64,000 bases of DNA from Marthasterias glacialis. Taxonomy: Eukaryota; Echinodermata; Asteroidea; Forcipulatida; Asteriidae. Under the pieces are notes generated by a model that saw only the letters and a list, made by a program, of their open reading frames with translations, was not told the DNA's origin and made no database searches. A program made the translations under genes and the position numbers. Numbering within the stretch: position 1 is the stretch's first letter; each line of letters begins with the position of its first letter. Below, piece after piece: positions 12,601 to 20,215 of the stretch. Location of the stretch: contig OU452238.1 in assembly GCA_911728455.2 (NCBI GenBank), forward strand, positions 12,472,065 to 12,536,064. The letters are read 5' to 3'.

Positions 12601-15600
12601 GGGCAAACCCCTTCCATGGTGGTCACTGTAACTTGCTTCTTTTCCGTGCATCACACAATGCAAAGGACCTACAGATTTACGTCCCTTCCGAAGGATGAAG
12701 CAATAATGGTTACGGGCTTGCTTAAGGACGCAAGTGTCAAGACCGGGACTCGAACCCACACTCTGCTGATTAGAAACACCAGAGCTTGAGTCCAGTGAGC
12801 ATGACCACTTGGCCACAACAAGGCAAAAGATTTACACATGGTTGTACCACCAAATTTACTGATAATAGTCACTTTCTACAAAGATTCCTGTTTACTTCAA
12901 ATTTCAAAATATGTGCTTCAAAACTGTACCAGCATCTCCTTGAACGTAAAACCAACAATTGAAAATAAGTAAAAAGCGCAGTAATGGCTTTGAGTTTTGA
13001 CCTTCACCTTGCCCCCACGTTATGGCTGCACATTTCAGAGCAGCCTCTGAAAAAACTCTGCTTAGGGTCGAAATGTGAGACCATTACCATTTTGATTTGG
13101 TAAGCAGTTCCAGGTCTGATATTTCATCCATGAGAAAGTAAGGTCATTTTCATTTTGCAAAGGGCACTTCCATTGGAACACCTTACAGTTGAAGGGAAAC
13201 TTTTGAAGGGACATCACGGCCAAGACCGGGGCAACAGGTCATGGCCTCCATAAGATTCCAGGCATGCAGATTGCAACAGATATGAGTGAGCTTAGTTAAT
13301 GAGGAATGCAAATTGAAACGAGTGGTAACTTGGGGTTGAAGCTCGTGCAAGCCCAGGGTTTCTAAGGTAAACTGTGGTTACATAAGGTTCAACCCCAGGG
13401 CCGTGTCTAATTTTGCACATTTCCTGTAAGTTCTACCTACCTATGTAAGTGACCAAACAGACGAACCATAATACTCTTTGTTGTGTACTGCTGGACCCTG
13501 ATCCAAATGAAAGTCCGTGCATTGCTCAAAAGACCAATACCAGCTAGATTAAAAAAATAATCATATCAAAGCATAAATTTCAAATAATTTATAGGCGAAT
13601 TCAAGCGACAATCTTAAGCCTTTATGGTTAGGCCCTATTACATACTACGCCCATAATTAATTCATCACAGACAACTGTGACTACTGAAGCAAGATAAAAT
13701 CTGCACTCAATGCGAGAGTTATGCATTCCGATAATGACAGAAAGAACTTGTGCAGGACAAATGAAAATTACCTACATGAATTGTCTAGTGTTAAATAAAA
13801 CAGCTCTGAATTCTGGACACAGTAGATTTTGTATTTCCTGGCTCCAGTTGACCTTTACTTGGTAAACTTTGGCTATACTCTGTGAACATTTGGAAATGTC
13901 GGGGTGTCTTGGCCGAAAAGATAAAACCACTGGACTTAAGCTCTGGTGTTTCTGATCAGCAGAGTGTGGATTCGAGTCTCGGTCGTGACTCATGTGTCCT
14001 TAAGCAAGACAATTAACCATTGTTGCTGCATCCTTTGGATGGGACGTAAAGCCGTAGGACCCGCGTGTTGTGTAATGCATCTAAAAGAACCCAGTGCACT
14101 TATCAAAAAGAGAAGGGGTTCGCCCCAGTGTTCCTGGTTTGATCGGTTGCAGATTGCGCCACAGCACCTTGTAAACCATTACATGGTGCTATGTAAAGGA
14201 ACAGGGGTGGATTTCACAAAACTAGTCCTAACTTAGGACTAGTCCTAACTTAGGACTAGTCCTAACTTATGACCAGTCCTATCAGTTAGGACTAGTTACT
14301 CGTCCTAACTCGAAATAAAACTAGTCCTAGTGCTTTGTGAAATCCACCCCTGGTCTCATACTTCAAAACGCAACTCAGCATTCATTGCAGAAAAAACAAA
14401 TATTGAGCGCTTTGAGACGCCCATCAGGTGTGACAAAGCGCTATATAAGAACTGCATATTATAATTTTTATTAAATTTTGAAGAACTCGTACTTACATGA
14501 TCCACTACCCTGGAGGAACTTGAGGGCTACATAAATAGCGATAAGTTGCCATGGGAATGCCACTTTAACTCCTTTTTCAACAGGCGTCAGTGCATTCACT
14601 GAAGTGGAAATATACCAAAAGGAAACTGCATTTGTACTCTGAATTTCAAAACAAGTTTTCATGGTAGCTTATATTAATTAAAAAAATGTGGGTGTTCAGT
14701 TGCAACAGGTTGGACTAATTTGGCAAATTCAATAGGGTCTCTAGATAAAGAGGCAAGAGGGTTCGGCCAAGTTGGTTTTCTTACCAGAAGTTTGAATAAA
14801 ATATGGCTTCTAACTGGCACCCCCGAACAAAGATATTGACTAATAGGGAGACCGCCAACATTAGGGCTGGATAGCTCAGTTGGTAGAGCACCGGTATGTG
14901 AAACCGGTGGTTGCAGGTTCAAATCCTGCTCCAGTCAGTTGTTCTTTGTTCACCCAAAAATTGATTTAAAAATTTACCCAGTCAGTCACCCTTGTGGTTT
15001 ATTGCTTGATATTTGAAATAAAAAGTCGCATCACCCTTAAGGTAGATCCCCATGCTGCCGCTTCCCAGGTTGTATCCACAGAGCTATACTTTAGCTCTAT
15101 GGTGTGTATCATAAACTTGGGTGTGATCCCTGGCTTCACGGCAGTAACCGGTTGAATGGCTTCTGACTGGCACCCCCCCAAAGATATTGACTAATAGGGA
15201 GACCACCAACATTAGAGCTGGATAGATCAGTTGGTAGAGTGCCGGTACGTCGGACGTTCAAGTACCGCTTCAGTCAATTTTCTTTGTTTACCCCCAAATT
15301 AAACTATAATATCTTACCAATTTCACCGCTCAGTACTGGCACAAAGACATTGATGACACGTGCACCAACAAGGATAAGAATGCAGATGATGATGCGAAGT
15401 TGGAGAATGTAATGTCCTTTTGGCCATACATAAGGAAATACCATCTTCACCTTAGTCCATGCATCCGCCCAGGTAGATTTAGGTTGGGAGTCATCCTCAC
15501 TGTCAATCAAGGGCTGTTGCAGTCAGGAAGGAAAAATAAAAAAAAAAAAAAAAAAAACTCAAATTAATTTAAAATTTTACACATATAATTTACAGGGGAT

Positions 15601-18050
15601 TATTTTGTTTTGTCTGATTCAATATGTACATGAAAAAAACAAACCTGTGAAAATTTGGGTTCAATCTGTCGTCTGAGTCAGGAGAAACTAGTGAAAAAAC
15701 CATGTACACTTTTCGGCATGTAAACATACAGGTATTGTCCTTAATTTTGGTTGTTACAACTTAAATCAGCGGTAGTGTTTTTTTTTTAGGTTTTCAGATA
15801 CAGTTTTCTTGAATAGGACAGCATTTCAGAGGGTAATATATTTCACAGAAAAATTGGTTCTAGTATGAACTTCATAAACAGTAATACTTTCAGACTGAAA
15901 CTAAACAATGTTTTTGTTCCTTACCAATCATGTACAGTGCCTTTACCTATTTCATAAAGCTGGGGGGGGGGGTTCAATTGCACAAACCCTATACTCACAA
16001 CTTCTAACTCTCCGTCTCTATCCTCATTGATCAGTAGATTGTAGCTTTTCCTTGGCAAGCCTGGTGCTCTCAACCCAACAGCAAACAAGAGTAGAGTACA
16101 CACATACCGTACGATCCACAACCCCAGCTCTGCCTGTTTGATGTCACTATCAAATCCCCACCACCAGTGTGGGCTGGACCACGACACAAATGCAATGTTT
16201 TCGTAGATGAACGCTAGAGCCCAGAACACCAGAAGGATAAAGCCGTGGCCAGGTCGGCGACGTCTCATCATCGTCCGTGATCGTTCCATGGTGAGGATGA
16301 TCATAGAGATCAGGTAGCATGCCATAATGAAGCAGGAACTTAGCTCTATGTAACCATACAGGTCCACCTTCTTATCATCAGTTCCTAAAAGAAGAAATAA
16401 ATCATTTGAGGATATCTTTACAAAATTGAGCTCTAGGGCAAAGAGTGGCAGTATTTCGGCAGGGCAGAATATCTAGGCTGACATTTTTAGATTACTTTTT
16501 CGCTCACAGGGCAGGTCCACAAAAACACGGCTGTTACAACAGTGCACATTTTGTAAATCTAATGGAATAAATTCACAAAAAACAAACAGTCCTTTTAAAT
16601 GCAGGCATGCCACTTGGACTTGGTCAAAAGTTCATTGACCTGTAACTCACCAACCACATGACCCAGAACGCTCAAACTTGGGTTCCAGAGTTTTCTCATA
16701 GGACCAAAATGGTCCAGCAAGTTTGAAGAAAATCTATGAGATTTACCCCGGATGGTGTGATGATTTGACATGGAATGACCTTTAACAAAAAACGAGGAAA
16801 TTCCAATCTTTACAAGACTTCGTACAGTGTTTTTCAATTTTCAATGGTGTGAGTGTTAGATGAAAAACGAGGAAATCAGCTGATCAGGAAAAAAGCTGCA
16901 TGCCTGTAAATGATTTGTTTTGAAATTGAATAGCTAAGAAGATATATAGGCATTCAGATTGGCTCAGCGGATTTTTTCCCTGCCTTTCACCTCTGTGACC
17001 CAGGTTTGAGTCTTGGACTGGAGCCTTGCAATTGCATATGATGTGGATTGGGTTTTCAGTCCCTACCTGATTGTGTGGGTTTTCATTTTGTTTTTTGAAG
17101 GTCAATACATTTTTGTTGGTCCCAATTTGTTTAAGAATGTTTCGCGACCTTTTCTATTGATCCTGGTTTTGCTGTTTTTGTTGAGCTATCCCCGTTGTTC
17201 ACAGAGCTCCACAAGGGAAACTGACTGGGTAAATTTTTAAATCAATTTGGGGGTGATTAAACAAAATTTGAAAAATGGATTGTTTGAATAAATTAGATAA
17301 ATCTAAATGCTGGGGAACCTCACTTAAATAAAAAACAATTTTGGGGTGAACAAAGAAAAATTGACTGGAGCAGGATTTGAACCTGCGACCACCAGTTTAA
17401 AATACTGATGCTCTACCAACTGAGCTATCCAGCCCTACTGCTGACGGTCTCCCTATTTTGGGAGACTGCCAACATTAGGGCTGGATAGCTCAGTTGGTAG
17501 TGCGTCTGTACATTAAACCGGTGGTCCCAAGTTCAAATCCCGCTCCAGTCAATTTTTCTTCGTTCACCCCAAAATTGTTTTTTTATTTAAGTGAGGTTCC
17601 CCAGCATTTAGATTTATCTAATTTATTCAAACAATCCATTTTTCAAGGTTACATAAAGAGAAGACAGGACTTGTTAGAGGTGAAAAGATTAACAAGATTA
17701 GAAGAAAAGCTGTTGAAACTTTCTGTTGTTGCATTCTACATAAAGTGATGGGGCTGAATACTGCAGTACACACCAAGCACTTCTAGGGTAACCATCCAAG
17801 CGCAGTATTGCAGCACCATCATGATGGACAGCACAATCTGAAGACGAAACCATAAAGGTCGAACCATAAACCGTTTTTCCACCTTCTCCGCTCGCCTCAA
17901 GTACAGAAGAATCTGGATCCCACCTGGGATAAGAAGAATGAAGAGGAGAATGGAGGAGACGACGGTTGCTAAAAAACAGCGATTGATGCCATCGTCGACC
18001 CATACTGGGATGAGGCTAGTGTTTCCGGGGCAGTACTGTGGACCACTCAT
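509..18050 (-). CDS. ABCB6: ABCB6-type half ABC transporter (3' end off window)
   Basis: Eighteen coding exons in transcription order: 18050-17774, 16384-15999, 15513-15318, 14598-14497, 13543-13441, 12331-12242, 11883-11762, 11049-10940, 10618-10553, 10207-10082, 9263-9187, 7909-7846, 5988-5903, 5722-5665, 4812-4708, 3358-3285, 2732-2632, 621-509. Every junction has AG/GT and the phases join to an uninterrupted 752 residues. Residues 1 to ~220 form the N-terminal hydrophobic TMD0-like region, including a WSSPHWWW motif like the WNSPQWWW I recall from human ABCB6. Residues ~225-560 are the ABC membrane domain ([44 protein letters not shown]). The nucleotide-binding domain follows, with Walker [10 protein letters not shown] (~623-631), a Q-loop in VVPQDT, signature LSGGEKQ (727-733) and Walker B VLLDE (748-752). 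The D-loop, H-loop and C-terminus, ~90 residues in human ABCB6, lie left of base 509. ABCB6 proteins are ATP-driven homodimeric porphyrin and metal-conjugate transporters of mitochondria, endolysosomes or plasma membrane; that role here is inferred from homology. The long TMD0 argues against ABCB7. Confidence 0.95.
711..925 (+). repeat. tRNA-derived SINE, family B
   Basis: Starts AGGTTGGTTCAGTGG (box A type), then the TTTCCCTGCCTTTCACCTC body, box B-like GGTTCAAACCC, and the shared TTTTCAGTCCCCA segment. It ends in a short A/C-rich tail. The copy is clearly mutated. Confidence 0.7.
2792..3183. mobile_element. Composite MITE of the GATTTCACAAAGAGCT family
   Basis: The left end GATTTCACAAAGAGCTATGG and right end CTTAGTGCTTTGTGAAATCG match the 130-bp element at 20,086. 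The middle carries ~230 bp of extra sequence with a repeated TGGTTTCAAACRTCA motif, probably a second insertion. Confidence 0.55.
3396..3560. mobile_element. Foldback MITE with ~70-bp arms
   Basis: GGGAATAAAGGTGTG and its reverse complement mark the ends. The arms continue through TTTTTAACTATTGTTTAAAA and GAGGGGCCTGGTGGC to a small centre near 3,470. It lies 37 bases upstream of the ABCB6 exon at 3,285-3,358 on the transcribed strand, close to that exon's acceptor. A fragment (GCCACCAGGCCCCTT) recurs at 21,760. Confidence 0.82.
4295..4596. mobile_element. piggyBac-like MITE with TTAA target site
   Basis: Terminal inverted repeats CCCTCCTAC / GTAGGAGGG are flanked on both sides by TTAA, the piggyBac signature. 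The first ~100 bp is duplicated inside (second CCCTCCTATTGTCTGACCA near 4,407). Left-end copies occur at ~46,600 and a minus-strand remnant near 51,440-51,550. Confidence 0.8.
4708..4812 (-). CDS. ABCB6: ABCB6 exon with Walker A
   Basis: This 35-codon exon encodes [10 protein letters not shown] followed by [10 protein letters not shown] and [10 protein letters not shown]. The P-loop lysine and the serine/threonine that bind the nucleotide phosphates and magnesium are all present, so the nucleotide-binding domain looks functional. It is flanked by TTTTCAG and by donor GTTAGC. Confidence 0.93.
5367..5614. mobile_element. MITE with ACCGATCCATAAAGCCC ends
   Basis: ACCGATCCATAAAGCCC at the left is mirrored by GGGCTTAATGGATCGGT at the right. 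The subterminal parts (AACCAATCACAG and CTGTGATTGGTC) also pair. The same family occurs at 43,462-43,827. It sits next to the ABCB6 exon at 5,665-5,722. Confidence 0.8.
6104..6275. mobile_element. hAT-like short element with AGGCCTTGATCTTAA type ends
   Basis: Right end TTAAGATCAAGGCTTG and a weaker mirrored left end surround GGGCATGCTGGCCAAGTTGG. The same sequence in the other orientation lies at 39,609-39,788. Confidence 0.55.
6575..6855 (-). mobile_element. LINE 3' end (CR1/L2-like), 5'-truncated
   Basis: Read on the minus strand from about 6,850 it encodes [20 protein letters not shown], then [11 protein letters not shown] and a stop. This is the usual end of a CR1/L2-clade reverse transcriptase protein. 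A short 3' UTR with GCGCTATATAAGTCC and an (ATT)n tail follows. Strong 5' truncation is typical. Confidence 0.75.
7018..7321 (-). repeat. SINE with Ser/Leu-type tRNA head, family C
   Basis: Read on the minus strand it begins GGCGTGTCGTGGCCAAGTGG, has a long variable arm and box B, then ACTTGTGTCCTTAAGCAAGA and the body GGGACGTAAAGACGTAGGTG. It lies in the ABCB6 intron between 5,988 and 7,846. Confidence 0.75.
7440..7560 (-). mobile_element. LINE fragment, reverse transcriptase C-terminus
   Basis: Encodes [20 protein letters not shown] then [13 protein letters not shown] on the minus strand, the C-terminal block of CR1/L2-type ORF2. It is short and surrounded by AT-rich sequence. Confidence 0.65.
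8286..9152. mobile_element. pogo-like non-autonomous element (TA target)
   Basis: The left end TATACAGTCGAGTCTCATTA and the mirrored right end (reverse complement TATACAGTCGACTCTCGTTA) differ at three bases. CAGTCGA-type termini with TA at both edges fit the pogo branch of Tc1/mariner. Subterminal repeats of ATAACGAGAACACGGATAAA type occur inside. It has no transposase. It lies in the ABCB6 intron between 7,909 and 9,187. Confidence 0.72.
9272..9700 (+). repeat. AATACTCAATA-type degenerate minisatellite, split by a MITE
   Basis: Short units close to AATACTCAATAAA fill 9,272-9,332 and resume at 9,497-9,700. An element with ends AATAGACCGTTCTGGC / GCCGGAACAGTCTATT sits between them at 9,336-9,496. 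The array is older than the insertion. Confidence 0.75.
9336..9496. mobile_element. MITE with AATAGACCGTTCTGGC ends
   Basis: A 16-bp inverted repeat with one mismatch bounds a 161-bp element containing GTGACCGAGTTTGACCGAGG. It is inserted in a minisatellite array in an ABCB6 intron. Confidence 0.72.
9700..9905. mobile_element. MITE of the GGGCCCAATTTCAT family
   Basis: Opposite orientation relative to 52,930: GTACCAGTGACAAATAAAAC, TAGCTGGTAACCTGTTTCCG and TGAAATTTGGCCC are all present. It lies in an ABCB6 intron. Confidence 0.6.
10250..10450 (+). repeat. tRNA-derived SINE, family B
   Basis: Same GTTGGGCTAAGTGG start, TTTCCCTGCCTTTCACCTC, box B GGTTCAAATCC and GGGTTTTCAGTCC segment as the copies at 711 and 30,125. 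It lies in an ABCB6 intron between the exons at 10,207 and 10,618. Confidence 0.72.
11553..11628. repeat. Short inverted repeat
   Basis: GGGCTGATTAATCGGCC is mirrored by GGCCGATTTAATCAGCC with a ~40-base centre. Probably a small MITE remnant. Confidence 0.55.
12538..12830 (-). repeat. Family C SINE inserted in an older repeat
   Basis: Minus-strand copy with the CTTGCGTCCTTAAGCAAGCC and GGGACGTAAATCTGTAGGTC segments. It interrupts a different dispersed repeat, whose halves are seen at ~12,355-12,430 (AGATGAGCAGAGTGTACTG) and ~12,835-12,870 (ACATGGTTGTACCACC). The same repeat is continuous at 28,805-28,925. Confidence 0.7.
13905..14470 (+). repeat. Family C SINE interrupted by a palindromic MITE
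   Basis: The SINE runs from 13,905 (GTGTCTTGGCC) to about 14,201. A MITE occupies 14,202-14,352. The 3' part resumes with a GAGCGCTTTGAGACG ... GCGCTATATAAGAA tail ending near 14,470, a 3' end that is also used by LINE-like repeats in this window. Confidence 0.65.
14202..14352. mobile_element. Palindromic MITE with ACTAGTCCTAA subrepeats
   Basis: A perfect 19-bp terminal repeat CAGGGGTGGATTTCACAAA is mirrored at the right. The inside is built of reiterated ACTAGTCCTAACTTAGG units in both orientations. It is inserted in a family C SINE. Confidence 0.85.
14812..15300 (+). repeat. Two tRNA-Lys-like SINE heads flanking one body (family A)
   Basis: Head 1 at 14,865-14,936 still folds as a full cloverleaf: 7-bp acceptor stem, GCTC/GAGC D stem, 5-bp CCGGT/ACCGG anticodon stem and 5-bp T stem. 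Its loop would read GTG. The body runs from about 14,940 to 15,180, and head 2 (15,216-15,275) is damaged. No CCA is encoded and the tail matches other dispersed copies, so this is a SINE and not a host tRNA-His gene. Confidence 0.8.
16949..17100 (+). repeat. tRNA-derived SINE, family B (partial)
   Basis: Has the GATTGGCTCAGCGG start, TTCCCTGCCTTTCACCTC and GGGTTTTCAGTCCCTACC segments, then breaks off into unrelated sequence. Confidence 0.65.
17268..17646. repeat. Foldback made of two mirrored tRNA-Lys-like SINE copies
   Basis: The two ~185-bp arms are near-perfect reverse complements, with a few-base centre near 17,455. Each arm runs from TTGAAAAATGGATTG through the TGGGGTGAACAAAGAA block to a tRNA-like head. 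The minus-strand head is at 17,363-17,434 and its loop reads TTT, matching tRNA-Lys. The plus-strand head is at 17,479-17,550. It lies in ABCB6 intron 1. Confidence 0.88.
17774..18050 (-). CDS. ABCB6: ABCB6 first coding exon (start and TMD0 helices)
   Basis: Begins with ATG at 18050, giving [10 protein letters not shown] and then several hydrophobic helices, and ends CTT G|GTGTGT in phase 1. This ATG is preferred over an upstream in-frame start because a good acceptor (pyrimidine tract, TTGCAG, exon from about 18099) lies only 49 bases upstream. Bases 18051-18099 are therefore probably 5' UTR spliced from an upstream noncoding exon that I could not place. The acidic-aromatic N-terminus facing the first helix resembles the family. 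Confidence 0.85.
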
Positions 18051-18099
18051 TTTGGTTGATATAAAACTTAAGCTTCTGATGACGATGAACAAGTTTTCT
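18051..18099 (-). other. ABCB6: Probable ABCB6 5' UTR segment
   Basis: A pyrimidine-rich tract ending TTGCAG sits just upstream on the minus strand (acceptor AG at 18101-18100). It implies a spliced leader exon between here and the MYO1D side. The upstream exon was not identified. Confidence 0.45.
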
Positions 18100-18293
18100 C
18101 TGCAAGAAAAAAAGAAAGAAAAAAGAAATGAGAATCTCTGATATGATTAATGAAACTTCCTTTTAACTAATAATTTGCTCTGTTGAAATAACACCTACCT
18201 TTCCCCATGCGCTCACCAACACAAAAGTTCTTGGCTATGGGCTACATCATGGAAAAGTCACAATGTTAACCACTTGCTCTAGTAAGAATGATG

Positions 18294-19190
18294 TATAGTC
18301 AAGTCTCCTATTTCCGCTGGTCTCCTATTTCCGCGGTATTAGAAAACTATTTTTTTGCGGCGCCAATATGTCCTCTATTACAACTTTCATTTAGTGAATG
18401 GATTAACCAATAACCTTCTGCTGATCTGGTGAAAAGAACAAATCCAAAATATTGAGGAGATTTTTTAAATTTAAATATTTGTGGAAAATATGCTATTTTC
18501 CAGACCTGGCAAATTTACGCTGACCATGGCCGCAAAAATTGCCATTTTATCATTTAAATTTAATGTTCTGTCATTTGAAATATCAGTGTCCAGATCCCGT
18601 TTTACTTTTTGGAAAAAAAATGACATCGAAATAATATATTTTCACCTCAAAAACGTAACAAATTGTCTGATATCGAAATAAGGCCAGGAAACTGACGATC
18701 AGTAAAAAATAAATAATTTCAACAACTTTTGCAATATAGGGGCAATTTTAATATGGGGCAATTCTATGATGTACCGAACTTGTCCAAAATGGAGTGCAGG
18801 GGTGTCCTACAAAAAGTTGGTACTCCGCAATTATGCCTAGTAAAAGAGCGAAACTTGCCCGACTGGTGGGAAATTAAAAATCGTAATTCATGTAAGGTAA
18901 ACTATTTCATATTATTATTGAATTTAGTTCCATTAATATAGAGGAAAAAGCTTTGCGGACCATTTGAACATCTCTCGCGGATCTAAGAGACTCGCCTCCA
19001 AAATCACACCGCGCCAATGCTCGTTTTCAGAGACGTTTTCAATTAATTTAATCTGAAAACTGGTGGGTTTTTGTGTAAGTCAACGTGGAAAGTAATACTT
19101 CAGCAACAATAATAACACTTAACAGGACACTTTGCACAGGTTGGTGACTATTTTGTTATTTTGATAAAAAAATGCGTCAAGTACCACGGA
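18294..19190. mobile_element. Possible second pogo-like element (degraded)
   Basis: Left TATAGTCAAGTCTCCTATTT is followed by a repeat of CTCCTATTTCCGCGGTA. Near 19,180 the mirrored TACCACGGAAATAGGG appears. The layout mimics 8,286-9,152, but the right terminus is not clear. Confidence 0.45.
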
Positions 19191-19323
19191 AATAGGGTAT
19201 TCCATCCTAACACTAACAAGTAACATGTCTGAACAAATTAATGCTGAGTCATGTTCTCCATGCATTACCACAGATCCAAGGCATATGTCTGTATGTGCCA
19301 TGGTGTACTGTGTACCTACCTGG

Positions 19324-19860
19324 TACTCCTAGAACTATGAGGTTCGTTCCGCTATCGTCTCCACGAGCCTCATAGAGTGATATGTACAAAATCCTATTCG
19401 AAACTTTCTGCCCTTCACGTTTACATGGCTACAGTTCTTTTTTGAAATCAGATGGTCCTATGGGCTGGTTCCGCGTACCAGTTAATTTACAAATTTGTAA
19501 ATTAACTGGTACGCGGAACCAGCCCATAGGACCAGCATACCGCATAGCAGCATACCAGTTAATTTTGCAACTCCGGTCGCCATATTTGTTGCAATACTGT
19601 TTGAATGGGATCTAAATTACGGTGAGAATTTATCACTTTTTAACAACTTTTAGTTTGCACAGTGGATTTTCTGGACCAGTGCAACGCTCGATCAGAGTTG
19701 AAAGAACACATAGAGCCTAGTTTTGGCGAGATCTGATTTCAAAAAAGAACTGTAGCCATGTAAACGTGAAGGGCAGAAAGTTTCGAATAGGATTTTGTAC
19801 ATATCACTCTATGAGGCTCGTGGAGACGATAGCGGAACGAACCTCATAGTTCTAGGAGTA
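19324..19860. mobile_element. Long inverted-repeat element, Mutator-like by structure
   Basis: The 130-bp arms (19,324-19,453 and 19,731-19,860) are perfect reverse complements starting TACTCCTAGAAC. CCTACCTGG flanks both sides (19,315-19,323 and 19,861-19,869), a candidate 9-bp target duplication. The exact edge is ambiguous because the repeat and arm ends overlap in GTA. An extra perfect 80-bp palindrome occupies 19,454-19,533. No transposase is encoded. Confidence 0.85.
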
Positions 19861-20085
19861 CCTACCTGGATGTTTGTGTATGCTGTTTTGTGAACAAAAG
19901 ACAATTTGTTAACCATTTGATCTGGAGCAAATCTCTTTCAAAAATTCCAGACTAACGCTCCAATTCTCTTCCCCCAACAAGAGTTCAACAAGTCCCCAAC
20001 CCTAGCCCGGATGGAAACCCATCAAAGATAATAGAGCCCGGGGCCCCCTGGCATGCCAGGCCATCCTAGCCTGCCGGCCTGGCCG

Positions 20086-20215
20086 TCGATTTCACCAAGA
20101 GCTAAGATTTATCTTAACTGCAAATCACTCTTTAGTTGCTAAGCAAAGTGTGATGTCACAATACAAATCTCTATGGTAATACTGACAACTCATCTTAGTG
20201 CTTTGTGAAAATCGA
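20086..20215. mobile_element. Small MITE, GATTTCACAAAGAGCTAAGAT type
   Basis: The left CGATTTCACCAAGAGCTAAG and right CTTAGTGCTTTGTGAAAATCG are mirrored. The centre has TTGCTAAGCAAAGTGTGATG. The same family's right half is at ~3,060-3,183, with a left end at ~2,792. Confidence 0.75.

Noticed and set aside
14865-14936. A functional tRNA-His (GTG) gene
   Set aside because: The sequence fits a tRNA-Lys-derived SINE head with matching flanks at several other places; no independent tRNA-His features are present.
18051-18092. An upstream in-frame start for ABCB6 (MFIVIRSLSF...)
   Set aside because: A strong splice acceptor at ~18,100 abuts it, and MSGPQYCPG at 18,050 fits the family N-terminus better; still possible that a few extra residues are used.
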